From NCBI GenBank assembly GCA_001412365.1, contig LKUE01000017.1, positions 1 to 14,165 of the forward strand: a stretch of 14,165 nt of DNA. The letters run 5' to 3'. Source of the DNA: Desulfuromonas sp. SDB (GTDB taxonomy: Bacteria > SDB-A). The position numbers and the translations under genes were made by a program. Positions 1-6,992 of the stretch are shown here, one piece after another (within the stretch, counting starts at the first letter, position 1; each line of letters starts with the position of its first letter). Below the pieces are notes generated by a model that was not told where the DNA came from, did not search any database, and saw only the letters and a list, made by a program, of their open reading frames with translations.

Positions 1-1
1 A

Positions 2-325
2 GCAAAAAAATCCCTGGTCAAAGCTATTCCCGATATCATCTTTGGAGCTCTGGATACCGGACTGTTAACCATTCCAGCATTATGGGGAGGATATTTATTT
101 GGAGTAGCCGGGGCTATTGCCGGTGGAATCATCGGTGATGCAATAACTGACAGCATCGCAGGATTTTTTGAAGGGAGTATATCAGAGTGGTTTCGCCAAA
201 AGGGTATTGAGGAGTCCAGAGAAGCAGTTACCACCGCCCTGGGTAAAATGGGAGGATGTCTTTTAGGCAGCGGATTAGTGTTAACTGCTGCCCTGTTATT
301 GGGAATTACACCAAAATTCAACTGA
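2..325 (+). CDS. C-terminal part of a glycine-rich membrane protein (5' end outside window)
   Basis: An open frame enters from the left edge and ends at TGA 323-325, giving 107 visible residues. I do not recognise the family. The fragment has two hydrophobic stretches. The first, about residues 20-47, is full of small residues with GxxxG spacing (GGYLFG, GAIAGGIIGD), like a glycine zipper for tight helix packing. The second, about 83-102 (GGCLLGSGLVLTAALLLG), lies almost at the C-terminus. Between them is a polar, charged segment (EGSISEWFRQKGIEESREA) that should lie outside the membrane. The codon use and composition look like real coding sequence, and the next gene starts only 12 bp downstream with no room for a terminator. 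It is therefore probably co-transcribed with the cyclase and could be a membrane partner of it, though this is inference. No start is visible, so full length is unknown. Confidence 0.75.
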   Translation, partial: AKKSLVKAIPDIIFGALDTGLLTIPALWGGYLFGVAGAIAGGIIGDAITDSIAGFFEGSISEWFRQKGIEESREAVTTALGKMGGCLLGSGLVLTAALLLGITPKFN

Positions 326-337
326 AAAATCTAAATT

Positions 338-3300
338 ATGAGAGAATTCATACCTGACTTTATAATTGAAAAATACTCCAAAAATAATTATCAGGGAGAA
401 TTTCAGGCTTTTACTCTCACCATGGATTTAGCCGGTTTTACTTCCCTCACTGATTACCTGATGAAAAAAGACAGGGAAGGTGTGGAAATATTAAACGGAA
501 TGTTAACTGAAATTTTTGGGACTATAATTGAAATTGTACATCAGAATAATGGCTTTATATCATCATTTGCAGGAGATTCAATGACTGCAATTTTTCCAGA
601 TATAAGTAAAACCTCCCCAACTCTGACTGCAGCAAAAAAGATTAATAAGTTTATTAAAAGAAAATCAGTTGTTCAAACAAAGTACGGTGAATTTAATATT
701 AATTTAACCATGGGAATCTCCTCCGGAAATATAAGCTGGGGAATTATCGGTCCTGATTATAAAAAAATCTTTCTGTTTAAAGGAAACGGTCTTAATAAAT
801 GCTATATGGCTGAAGACCTGGCTGAGAAGAACCAGATAGTTATAGACAAGGAATTTCATCAAATCTGTGCTGATTTTGTGGAAACTGAAAAAATAAACCG
901 GAATTTCTATGTTCTTTCAAATATTAATTTAAAAGAAGTTGAACCTTCAAAGATATTAGAGCCATCCTATCCGAAAGATAATTCTAAAGTCTTCTTTCCT
1001 GAAAATTTGCCCGATTTTAATTATTTGGGCGAATTTAGAAATATTGCCAGTGTATTTATTAAATTTGAAGATATTTACAAATTTGAAAAATTAGATGAAC
1101 TGGTTACTGATATCATCCGTATTGCCCTGGACTACGGAGGTTTTTTCAACAAAATATTATTCTACCCAAATGGCGGGGAAATCCTAGTAATATTCGGGGC
1201 ACCGGTTTCCTATCCCCATAATCCGGAAAGAGCCTGTAATTTTAGTTTACAGTTAATACAGAAATATCCTTTTTCTATCGGTATTTCCTACGGTCTGGCT
1301 TACACTGGGATAATAGGCAACAAGACCAGATGTGAATACACCGGTTTGGGGAATGTGGTCAACCTTGCCCACCGGATAAACGACCTGTCTGTACCCGGTG
1401 AAATTTTAATATCTGAACATCTTCATAATCTGGTAAAAGATAAATTTATTACTGATCACCGTACCACTACTGCTATCAAAGGTTTCAAACAAGATCAAGC
1501 AGTATATAGAATATTATCGGTCCAAGAAAAAACCACAATCCACTCCGGATTTAAGGGAAAATTCCTGGGCAGATCGACACAGTTAAACAAAATGATTCAA
1601 CTTAGCAGACCGATATTTGAAAATAAATCAGGCAGGATAATTTCCCTGTTGGGGAAAACAGGCATAGGTAAATCGAGATTAGTACATGAATTTGTGCGGA
1701 AATTAGATCAGCAATTTAACTTATTTATTTTCCAGTCTGATGAAATTTTAGGTCAAAGCATGAATCCGGTAATTTATTTTCTGAAAAGCTATTTTCAACT
1801 GAATACAGTGGCTGATAAATCTGAAAAAAAATTGAAATTTGAACTGGTATTCAATAAATTTTCTGAACAAATTGAGAAATTACAAGTTTCCCCTTCTGAT
1901 TTATGGAGAATCAAATCAGTGATATGCTCAATACTGGGCATAAAGTTAGAAAATTCCTTACTGGACAATATTGAATCAAAACAGAAAATTGAATTAATCA
2001 ATCAAACCTTAAAAGACTTTATAATTCTTCTGTGCGCTGAACAGCCGATTATTTTATTGTTTGAAGATATCCAATGGCTGGATGATGATTCAAAATATTT
2101 CATCCGCAATTTAATTAAAAATATTGAAAAACATCCCCTTTTAGTTATATTCACCTCCAGATTGAACGACGATGACAGTTTACCGGAGTTAATTACTGAT
2201 GAGAAGTTTTCCCATGTCCTTACTTTAGATAAGTTAGAAAAAAAATCGGTGGAGAAATTAATTTTTAAAATACTTCAATTCAAACCTGATCAATCAGTAG
2301 TAAACTTTATCTCCGAGAAATCCGGGGGCAATCCCCTTTTTATTGAACAGTACTGCTATTATTTAAAGGAGACGGATAATATTGAAATAAAAAACAATCA
2401 AGCTTATCTGAAAAAAGATATTGATAATATTCCCTCTACAATTAACGACCTGCTAATAGCCCGGATTGACCGATTATCACTGGAATTAAAAGAAACTTCC
2501 CAGATCGCCAGTATTTTAGGAAGGGAATTTAATTTAAATTTACTTTATGAATTGATGAAACTATATCAGCTGAATATAAACTCAACTTCCCTGGTACTAT
2601 CTGAACAGAATTTCTATCAAATATTATCATTGGGGGTAATGGAAAACTTATGGGATAAAATTACAGATATAAACTACATTTTTAACCATGTGCTTCTACA
2701 TGAAGTTATCTACAGTCTGCAGTTGAAGTCAAGATTGAGAAAATTGCACAATTACACCGGTGAAATAATGGAAAAATTATATGGAGAGCAGCCTGATCAT
2801 TTTCCTGAAATAGCCTATCACTTTGAAAAAGCGGAGCAAAATAAGAAAGCTTATCTTTATTACTACAAGTCCAGCCTTGATCTTAAAGACAATTATTTCA
2901 ACCTGAAGGCACTTGAATACGCCAATAAATGTTTAAAGCTGTCAATGGAGGTTTTTGGTGATAGCAGTGAACAGACTCACCAGGTTTATTTCTTAATTGG
3001 GAGTATTTACAAAAATTTGAGTAATTACAGAAAGAGTATTGATTATTTGCATAGAGCAATTAACTTTTTCAACCAACAACCAGAACAGTACAAAGATATT
3101 CTCACGGATTTATATCTCGATTTAGGAGTAGCTTACCGGTATTTGGGCAATTACGATGAATCTATGAGTATTTATGAAAAATTGATTTCGTATTGTGGTG
3201 ACAACCTTGAAGAAAAAGCTGATGTTTATGACAATATTGGAGTAGTTTACCACGAAATCGGTAAATATCAAAAATCCATAGAATATTCACAAAAAGCCCT

Positions 3301-4252
3301 GAACTCGTTCATCCAGACAATTGGAATTAACAACCAGAAAGTTGCAGACGCTTCCAATAATTTAGGGGTTGTCTATTTGGATATGGGAGAGTATCAATTA
3401 GCTTTTGAGTCATATAACCGGGCTTTAGAAATTATGAAAAAAATTAAACAGGAAAAAAATCCTAAAACTGCCCATATATACAACAACATCAGCGCATATT
3501 ATTACTACATTGGTCAATATCAAAAATCAATAGAGTACAGCAAAAAGGGTTTAAAAATTCTTATGGAAATATTTGGTGAAAATCATGCCGATGTAGCCTA
3601 TCTGTATAACAATCTAGGAGCTATTTACAATGAACTGCATGATTTTAAAAGATCAATACCCTATATTCAGAAAGCTTTGAACATTTACCAGAATATTTTC
3701 AATCCCCATCATTCCTACGCCAGCGCCGCCTATAGTAATTTAGGTTACGCATTCATGGAAATCAAGCAATATGAAAAATGTTCATATTATTTCTACAAAA
3801 GTTTGAAAATTAAAATTGAAATCTACGGCAAAGAACATGTTGAGGCATTGATTATTTACTACAATATTGCCAAATTAAAAATTGATTTAAGCGAGTATAA
3901 CCAGGCATTGGCATTATTGAAATGGATTTATAAAAAATTAATAAGATTTTACGGAGATAAAAATATTTATTCATATCTGGCATTATACCGGATAAGCTTG
4001 GTTTACTATCACAAAGACGAGATCTTAAAAGCAGAAAGATGTTTGAAAAAAAGTTATGACTTCTTTAAAAGAGACTCATCCCTCAATCAGAGTTTTGCCG
4101 TTGCCAGTGAATTGTATGGCGATATTTTATCTAAAAAACATCAAAAATTAAAAGCGGTAAAATACTACAAAGATGCATTGAAAATTTACCGAGAAAAGAA
4201 AATATCATATCTGATAGATAAATTACAAAAAAAAATAAAAGTTATAATTTGA
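338..4252 (+). CDS. sAC-like tandem class III nucleotide cyclase with P-loop ATPase and TPR array
   Basis: A 1304-residue soluble signalling protein, probably making cAMP from ATP. Residues 24-195 form cyclase domain C1, with both metal-binding aspartates (D30 in DLAGFTSLTDY, D80 in FAGDSMTAIF). Residues 230-395 form C2, with substrate-site K272 (NKILFYPNGG), T335 in EYTGLG and the catalytic pair N342/R346 (VNLAHR). Thr in place of Asp at the base-reading position marks class IIIb, the group that includes animal sAC and bicarbonate-responsive bacterial cyclases. One complete active site is therefore predicted at the C1/C2 interface. The second, pseudo-symmetric site is degenerate. A P-loop ATPase follows at about 408-690 (Walker A GKTGIGKS 439-446; Walker B ILLFED ending at D577), then a probable winged-helix region at about 700-800, and TPRs from about 835 to 1290. 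There are no membrane segments. ATG 338 lies 12 bp after the previous stop with no visible Shine-Dalgarno. Specificity for ATP over GTP is inferred. Confidence 0.92.
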   Translation: MREFIPDFIIEKYSKNNYQGEFQAFTLTMDLAGFTSLTDYLMKKDREGVEILNGMLTEIFGTIIEIVHQNNGFISSFAGDSMTAIFPDISKTSPTLTAAKKINKFIKRKSVVQTKYGEFNINLTMGISSGNISWGIIGPDYKKIFLFKGNGLNKCYMAEDLAEKNQIVIDKEFHQICADFVETEKINRNFYVLSNINLKEVEPSKILEPSYPKDNSKVFFPENLPDFNYLGEFRNIASVFIKFEDIYKFEKLDELVTDIIRIALDYGGFFNKILFYPNGGEILVIFGAPVSYPHNPERACNFSLQLIQKYPFSIGISYGLAYTGIIGNKTRCEYTGLGNVVNLAHRINDLSVPGEILISEHLHNLVKDKFITDHRTTTAIKGFKQDQAVYRILSVQEKTTIHSGFKGKFLGRSTQLNKMIQLSRPIFENKSGRIISLLGKTGIGKSRLVHEFVRKLDQQFNLFIFQSDEILGQSMNPVIYFLKSYFQLNTVADKSEKKLKFELVFNKFSEQIEKLQVSPSDLWRIKSVICSILGIKLENSLLDNIESKQKIELINQTLKDFIILLCAEQPIILLFEDIQWLDDDSKYFIRNLIKNIEKHPLLVIFTSRLNDDDSLPELITDEKFSHVLTLDKLEKKSVEKLIFKILQFKPDQSVVNFISEKSGGNPLFIEQYCYYLKETDNIEIKNNQAYLKKDIDNIPSTINDLLIARIDRLSLELKETSQIASILGREFNLNLLYELMKLYQLNINSTSLVLSEQNFYQILSLGVMENLWDKITDINYIFNHVLLHEVIYSLQLKSRLRKLHNYTGEIMEKLYGEQPDHFPEIAYHFEKAEQNKKAYLYYYKSSLDLKDNYFNLKALEYANKCLKLSMEVFGDSSEQTHQVYFLIGSIYKNLSNYRKSIDYLHRAINFFNQQPEQYKDILTDLYLDLGVAYRYLGNYDESMSIYEKLISYCGDNLEEKADVYDNIGVVYHEIGKYQKSIEYSQKALNSFIQTIGINNQKVADASNNLGVVYLDMGEYQLAFESYNRALEIMKKIKQEKNPKTAHIYNNISAYYYYIGQYQKSIEYSKKGLKILMEIFGENHADVAYLYNNLGAIYNELHDFKRSIPYIQKALNIYQNIFNPHHSYASAAYSNLGYAFMEIKQYEKCSYYFYKSLKIKIEIYGKEHVEALIIYYNIAKLKIDLSEYNQALALLKWIYKKLIRFYGDKNIYSYLALYRISLVYYHKDEILKAERCLKKSYDFFKRDSSLNQSFAVASELYGDILSKKHQKLKAVKYYKDALKIYREKKISYLIDKLQKKIKVII
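2963..4210 (+). repeat. Ten TPR units in strict 42-residue (126-bp) register
   Basis: Inside the cyclase gene, the residue before the conserved LG/IG of TPR helix A recurs at residues 886, 928, 966, 1008, 1050, 1092, 1134, 1176, 1218 and 1260. Every step is 42 residues except one of 38 (928 to 966). The clearest units read YDNIGVVY, SNNLGVVY, YNNISAYY, YNNLGAIY and YSNLGYAF, each followed by a Y-x-K/L-S/A-x-x-x-x-x-KAL-type helix B. A 42-residue rather than 34-residue unit is the kinesin-light-chain (TPR_10/TPR_12) style, often used to bind peptides or partner proteins. An extra, diverged unit may begin near residue 838. This is a protein repeat; the DNA copies have diverged and are not near-identical. 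Confidence 0.85.
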
Positions 4253-4290
4253 TAATTTCACTTGACAGGATGTGAAAAATAAATAAAAAT

Positions 4291-4322
4291 TAATGTAAAT
4301 GGTAACGTACTAAAATACATTA
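4291..4322. promoter_or_regulatory. Dyad upstream of the MarR-GNAT gene, candidate autoregulatory operator
   Basis: TAATGTA (4291-4297) and TACATTA (4316-4322) are perfect inverted 7-bp arms separated by 18 bp, ending 4 bp before the ATG at 4327. Between them is TAAAAT (4311-4316), a fair -10 match. A TTGACA at 4262-4267 lies further upstream, but with a poor -10 (AAAAAT) at 17-bp spacing. MarR proteins commonly repress their own promoter through such palindromes, usually with shorter spacing, so the match to an operator is plausible rather than strong. AT-rich DNA gives such dyads by chance fairly often. Confidence 0.35.
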
Positions 4323-4326
4323 TATT

Positions 4327-5292
4327 ATGGATATTATAAAACAAATCGGACCACTGGCTATAGCCACCAGGTTTAAAAGATTACTTGATCAGCTTATCAA
4401 GGACGGACAAAAAGTATACTCAGATCAGCAGTTAGATTTTCAACCTCACTGGTTTCCTGTGTTTATCTGCCTTATAAAATCAGAGCAACCCATGTCCATA
4501 ACAGAAATTGCATCTTCACTTCAAGTCACTCATCCCAATGTAATTAAAATTACCAGATCAATGGCTAAAAAAGGTTTAATTAAATCACTTAAGGATAAGC
4601 ATGATGCCAGAAAACATCTAATTGAATTGACGGCTAAGGGGAAACAATTAATTCCTCTGCTTCAGCCAATTTGGAATTGTTTTGAGTCAGCAGTTTTAGA
4701 TATATTTGAGGAGATAGACTACGATATCATAAATGTTCTGGACAGATTTGAACAAGCTCTGTTTGCTAAAAGCATGTATCAGCGAATTGCCGAACAAATA
4801 GAAAACAGTAAAATGAGTAATATTGAAATTTTTGAATACAAACCAGAATTTCAAAAAATATTCGAGAAGTTGAACCGTCAGTGGATTGAAGAATTTTTCC
4901 AGCTAGAAGATTATGATATGAAAATACTGGAGAATCCACAGCAGGAGATTATAGACAAAGGCGGATTTATTCTTTTTGCCAAATATAATAATAAAATTTG
5001 CGGAACTTGTGCAATGATGAAGTTAAATTCGAAAAGTTATGAATTATCAAAAATGTCGGTTGATAAAAACTGCCGGGGAAATAAAATTGGGAAAAAAATG
5101 GTTCTTGCCGCTATAGAAAAAGCAAGATTAAAAGGAGCGGACAGTATATATCTGAGAACTGATTTAAAACTTCAAACTGCTTTAAATCTCTATAGGAAAA
5201 TGGGCTTTTCTCAAACTCAATCTGAAAATTTGAAATCGGATAATCTTAACCGATCTTCCACCGGAATTACCATGAAATTAGATTTAGTTTAA
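4327..5292 (+). CDS. MarR-family regulator fused to GNAT N-acetyltransferase
   Basis: A 321-residue two-domain protein. Residues 1-150 are a MarR winged helix-turn-helix: the recognition region is at about 56-80 (MSITEIASSLQVTHPNVIKI), and the wing carries the family DxR signature (DKHDARKH, 92-97) followed by LIELTAKG. Residues about 166-320 are a GNAT acyltransferase fold. Its acetyl-CoA pyrophosphate loop is CRGNKIGK (249-256), preceded by the beta strand YELSKMSVD and followed by ALNLYRKMGF, the usual C-terminal GNAT motif. This fusion is a known architecture ('bifunctional HTH regulator/GNAT'), and the length fits. The ATG at 4327 has no Shine-Dalgarno but begins right at the MarR N-terminal helix. 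The gene stands alone between two gaps, so it probably has its own promoter. The acetyl acceptor is unknown; it could be a small amine, an antibiotic or a protein. Which genes it controls is not shown by the sequence. Confidence 0.93.
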   Translation: MDIIKQIGPLAIATRFKRLLDQLIKDGQKVYSDQQLDFQPHWFPVFICLIKSEQPMSITEIASSLQVTHPNVIKITRSMAKKGLIKSLKDKHDARKHLIELTAKGKQLIPLLQPIWNCFESAVLDIFEEIDYDIINVLDRFEQALFAKSMYQRIAEQIENSKMSNIEIFEYKPEFQKIFEKLNRQWIEEFFQLEDYDMKILENPQQEIIDKGGFILFAKYNNKICGTCAMMKLNSKSYELSKMSVDKNCRGNKIGKKMVLAAIEKARLKGADSIYLRTDLKLQTALNLYRKMGFSQTQSENLKSDNLNRSSTGITMKLDLV

Positions 5293-5318
5293 CAAATTTT
5301 TTAAAAGAAAAGAAAGGG

Positions 5319-5599
5319 GTGTTTTCTCATTTTATCAAGTTGATAAAAAACCAACTTTTGCTGTTTCAGTTTCTGCTTGTTTAAACTCTGCAGATGTGGA
5401 AACAGAAGTGGTTTTGACCCTAACTGTAACTGGATCGGATATTGGCGGAGGAATTGATATTGAAATCAATAAATTACTTTTTGTATATATAGGGACAGGT
5501 TATTACCTTATTTCTGATTATGAAAATAATATAGGTTCATCAAAATATTACAGTTCTCAGGACTTCACCTTCTCCTTAGACAATAATTTTAAGCGCTGA
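5319..5599 (+). pseudogene. Probable frameshifted small lipoprotein gene (relic)
   Basis: Two frames look like parts of one small exported protein. The frame from GTG 5319, or better TTG 5340, reads IKNQLLLFQFLLV, a lysine-led hydrophobic signal peptide, and then stops at TAA 5382-5384. The frame two bases over contains SACLNSADVETEV and continues to TGA 5597-5599 with a threonine-, glycine- and tyrosine-rich beta-type sequence (VVLTLTVTGSDIGGG; LLFVYIGTGYYLISDYENN). A single-base change between about 5360 and 5378 would join them, placing the cysteine encoded at 5378-5380 after the hydrophobic core as a lipobox cysteine. The C-terminal part from GTG 5396 could be read alone as 67 residues, but it has no Shine-Dalgarno and would begin in the middle of what looks like a domain. 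I recognise no family. A sequencing or assembly error is the main alternative to true decay. Confidence 0.35.
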
Positions 5600-5771
5600 T
5601 GAATTAATAAACTCAAGTACACCCTAAAATTAAAGATGAGTTTCTATCATCATAAATTTAATTACATTTTAAATTATTTTAAAATCTAAATTGCTCTGAA
5701 ATAGCAGAAAATCCCAGTAAATAGTTTAATTATACAATATTTCTGATATTCCTAGAATTTTCTTAAAAGAT
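5600..5771. other. AT-rich intergenic stretch with no gene seen
   Basis: Between the relic's stop and the FIST promoter there is very AT-rich sequence with short A/T palindromes (for example around 5665-5685) and only tiny open frames of under 20 codons. The A/T tracts just upstream of the extended -10 element could act as an UP element. I see no RNA gene, mobile-element end or convincing terminator here. Confidence 0.5.
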
Positions 5772-5780
5772 TGTTATAAT
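5772..5780 (+). promoter_or_regulatory. Extended -10 promoter for the FIST-kinase operon
   Basis: TGTTATAAT is a perfect extended -10 (TGnTATAAT). The expected -35 region holds only weak matches (TAGAAT with a 16-bp spacer at 5753-5758), which is normal for extended -10 promoters. Transcription would start near 5787, giving a leader of roughly 48 nt before the ATG at 5835. Confidence 0.65.
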
Positions 5781-5785
5781 AAAAG

Positions 5786-5808
5786 AGTGTAATGAACATA
5801 AATACACT
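5786..5808 (+). promoter_or_regulatory. Inverted repeat at the predicted transcription start of the FIST operon
   Basis: AGTGTA (5786-5791) and TACACT (5803-5808) are perfect 6-bp arms around 11 bases. The repeat sits directly downstream of the -10 element, so it could be a repressor operator or the first stem-loop of the leader RNA. It is short enough to occur by chance. Confidence 0.3.
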
Positions 5809-5814
5809 AACAGA

Positions 5815-5834
5815 TTTAACCTCAAGAGGTTAAA
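5815..5834 (+). promoter_or_regulatory. Ribosome-binding site of the FIST gene embedded in a hairpin
   Basis: TTTAACCTC (5815-5823) and GAGGTTAAA (5826-5834) are exact reverse complements separated by AA. The GAGG (5826-5829) is the Shine-Dalgarno of the ATG at 5835, with 5 nt spacing. In RNA the outer eight pairs can form around a CAAG loop, burying the Shine-Dalgarno right up to the start codon. In DNA the same sequence is an almost perfect 20-bp palindrome, so an operator is the alternative reading. It decides the start codon and probably limits translation of the operon. Confidence 0.6.
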
Positions 5835-6992
5835 ATGAAAGCTAAGTCACATTATTCCACAATAACTGATCCTTACCGGGCGGGGATTGAACTCGCCGAA
5901 CAAATAGCCGACATCAAACCAGAAGCCTTGTTTATCTTCCCCACTATCCATTACCGGGGATCGCCCGAACTAGTTGAAGCAATTTACGATGTAATGGAAA
6001 ATGATGAATTAATTTTAATAGGTCTCACTGGAGACGGATTTTATGAACAGCATAAAGTTGCTAACGCAGGAGTATCTGCTTTAGGCATAAACAGCAGCAA
6101 CAAGATAAAATGGAATATACACTACGAAACCGGACTGGATGCCAAACCGTTTCAAACTGCAAAAAACTGTTTGAGCAAACTCAACCGAGAAGGTAATCCG
6201 CAGCTTTACTTTGTAGTCTCGGATTTTCGAACTGACGCAACCAAAATGGTGTCAGCTCTTCAAAAATATTCCAAAGCTCCCCTGGTGGGAGGACTAGCTG
6301 GTGATGATGACAGTTTTCAATCTTGTTTTGTATATGCTAACCGCAACGTACTTACCAATAGCTTGGCAATTCTAGCAATGGAAGGTGATTTCGGTTACAA
6401 CATCAACCTTGCCCATAAAATGCAGCCGATTGGAAATCCGGGCAAAATAACTAAATCAAAACTTACTACTATTCAGACTATTGATAACCTACCCGCCATG
6501 GATTATATTGAACGGGAGATGGGTAAACCCATTGAAGTTGTTGACCAGGGAATTATTACCTTAAAAATAACTAACAAACCAAATGATACTGCCCATAGAA
6601 TTCTATCGGTTTTATTACCTGAGAAAAATATAAATGATCTCAGCATTAAATTGTTCGGAGGAGTAGATAATGGAGATTATGCCCAAGTATGTCTGGCTCC
6701 TCCTGATATAATTATTAAAGACGTGAAAAACATAACCAGTTCCATAGGCAGCTTGTCCTTTAATCCGGTTGCTGCATTGGAAATTAGCTGCGCTGGCAGG
6801 AAGAAACGTCTCGCCGGTAATATTGAAAATGAAGTGACCGATATTTTACAAAGCTGCCCAACCTTAAATGGTCTAGCCGGCTTTCCCTCTTTTGGAGAGA
6901 TAGGATCAATAAATCTGGAGAAAGGTTATTCTCCCCCTATGTTTCATAATATGACTTTCATTCTTCTACTGCTGGGAGATGCTGGTAATTGA
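5835..6992 (+). CDS. FIST domain signal-sensing protein (FIST_N + FIST_C)
   Basis: A 385-residue stand-alone FIST protein. FIST_N covers about residues 28-215, with the ALFIFPTIHYRG strand, LIGLTGDG and the hallmark LVGGLAGDD (150-158). FIST_C covers about 220-370, with ISCAGRKKRLAG (317-328), AGFPSFGEIG (348-357) and the final FHNMTFILLLLGD strand. The length is that of a complete two-domain FIST protein. There is no signal peptide or membrane segment, so it is cytoplasmic. FIST is a sensory input domain usually attached to, or encoded beside, histidine kinases, chemoreceptors and cyclic-nucleotide proteins; it has been proposed to bind small ligands such as amino acids. Here the TGA stop overlaps the TTG start of the next kinase gene, so the two should be made together and probably interact. 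The ATG at 5835 is set by the GAGG Shine-Dalgarno. The ligand is unknown. Confidence 0.93.
   Translation: MKAKSHYSTITDPYRAGIELAEQIADIKPEALFIFPTIHYRGSPELVEAIYDVMENDELILIGLTGDGFYEQHKVANAGVSALGINSSNKIKWNIHYETGLDAKPFQTAKNCLSKLNREGNPQLYFVVSDFRTDATKMVSALQKYSKAPLVGGLAGDDDSFQSCFVYANRNVLTNSLAILAMEGDFGYNINLAHKMQPIGNPGKITKSKLTTIQTIDNLPAMDYIEREMGKPIEVVDQGIITLKITNKPNDTAHRILSVLLPEKNINDLSIKLFGGVDNGDYAQVCLAPPDIIIKDVKNITSSIGSLSFNPVAALEISCAGRKKRLAGNIENEVTDILQSCPTLNGLAGFPSFGEIGSINLEKGYSPPMFHNMTFILLLLGDAGN
6974..6991 (+). promoter_or_regulatory. Ribosome-binding site and TTG start that couple the kinase to the FIST gene
   Basis: GGGAG (6974-6978) lies 10 nt before TTG 6989-6991. The kinase frame has a TAA stop at 6986-6988 immediately before that TTG, so nothing upstream is possible. 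The next candidate start is GTG 7013, which has no Shine-Dalgarno, and no ATG occurs until about residue 186. The TTG overlaps the FIST stop codon (TTGA), a classic translational-coupling arrangement. The two frames differ by one base. Confidence 0.75.

Noticed and set aside
5330-5348. Hairpin TTTTATCA-agt-TGATAAAA after the MarR-GNAT gene as a terminator
   Set aside because: The stem has only A/T pairs apart from one G-C, and there is no following T run on either strand; it also overlaps the likely signal peptide of the relic gene.
6986-6992. Programmed frameshift fusing the FIST protein to the kinase
   Set aside because: The frames differ by one base, but there is no slippery heptamer or downstream structure, and the Shine-Dalgarno at 6974-6978 explains re-initiation at TTG.
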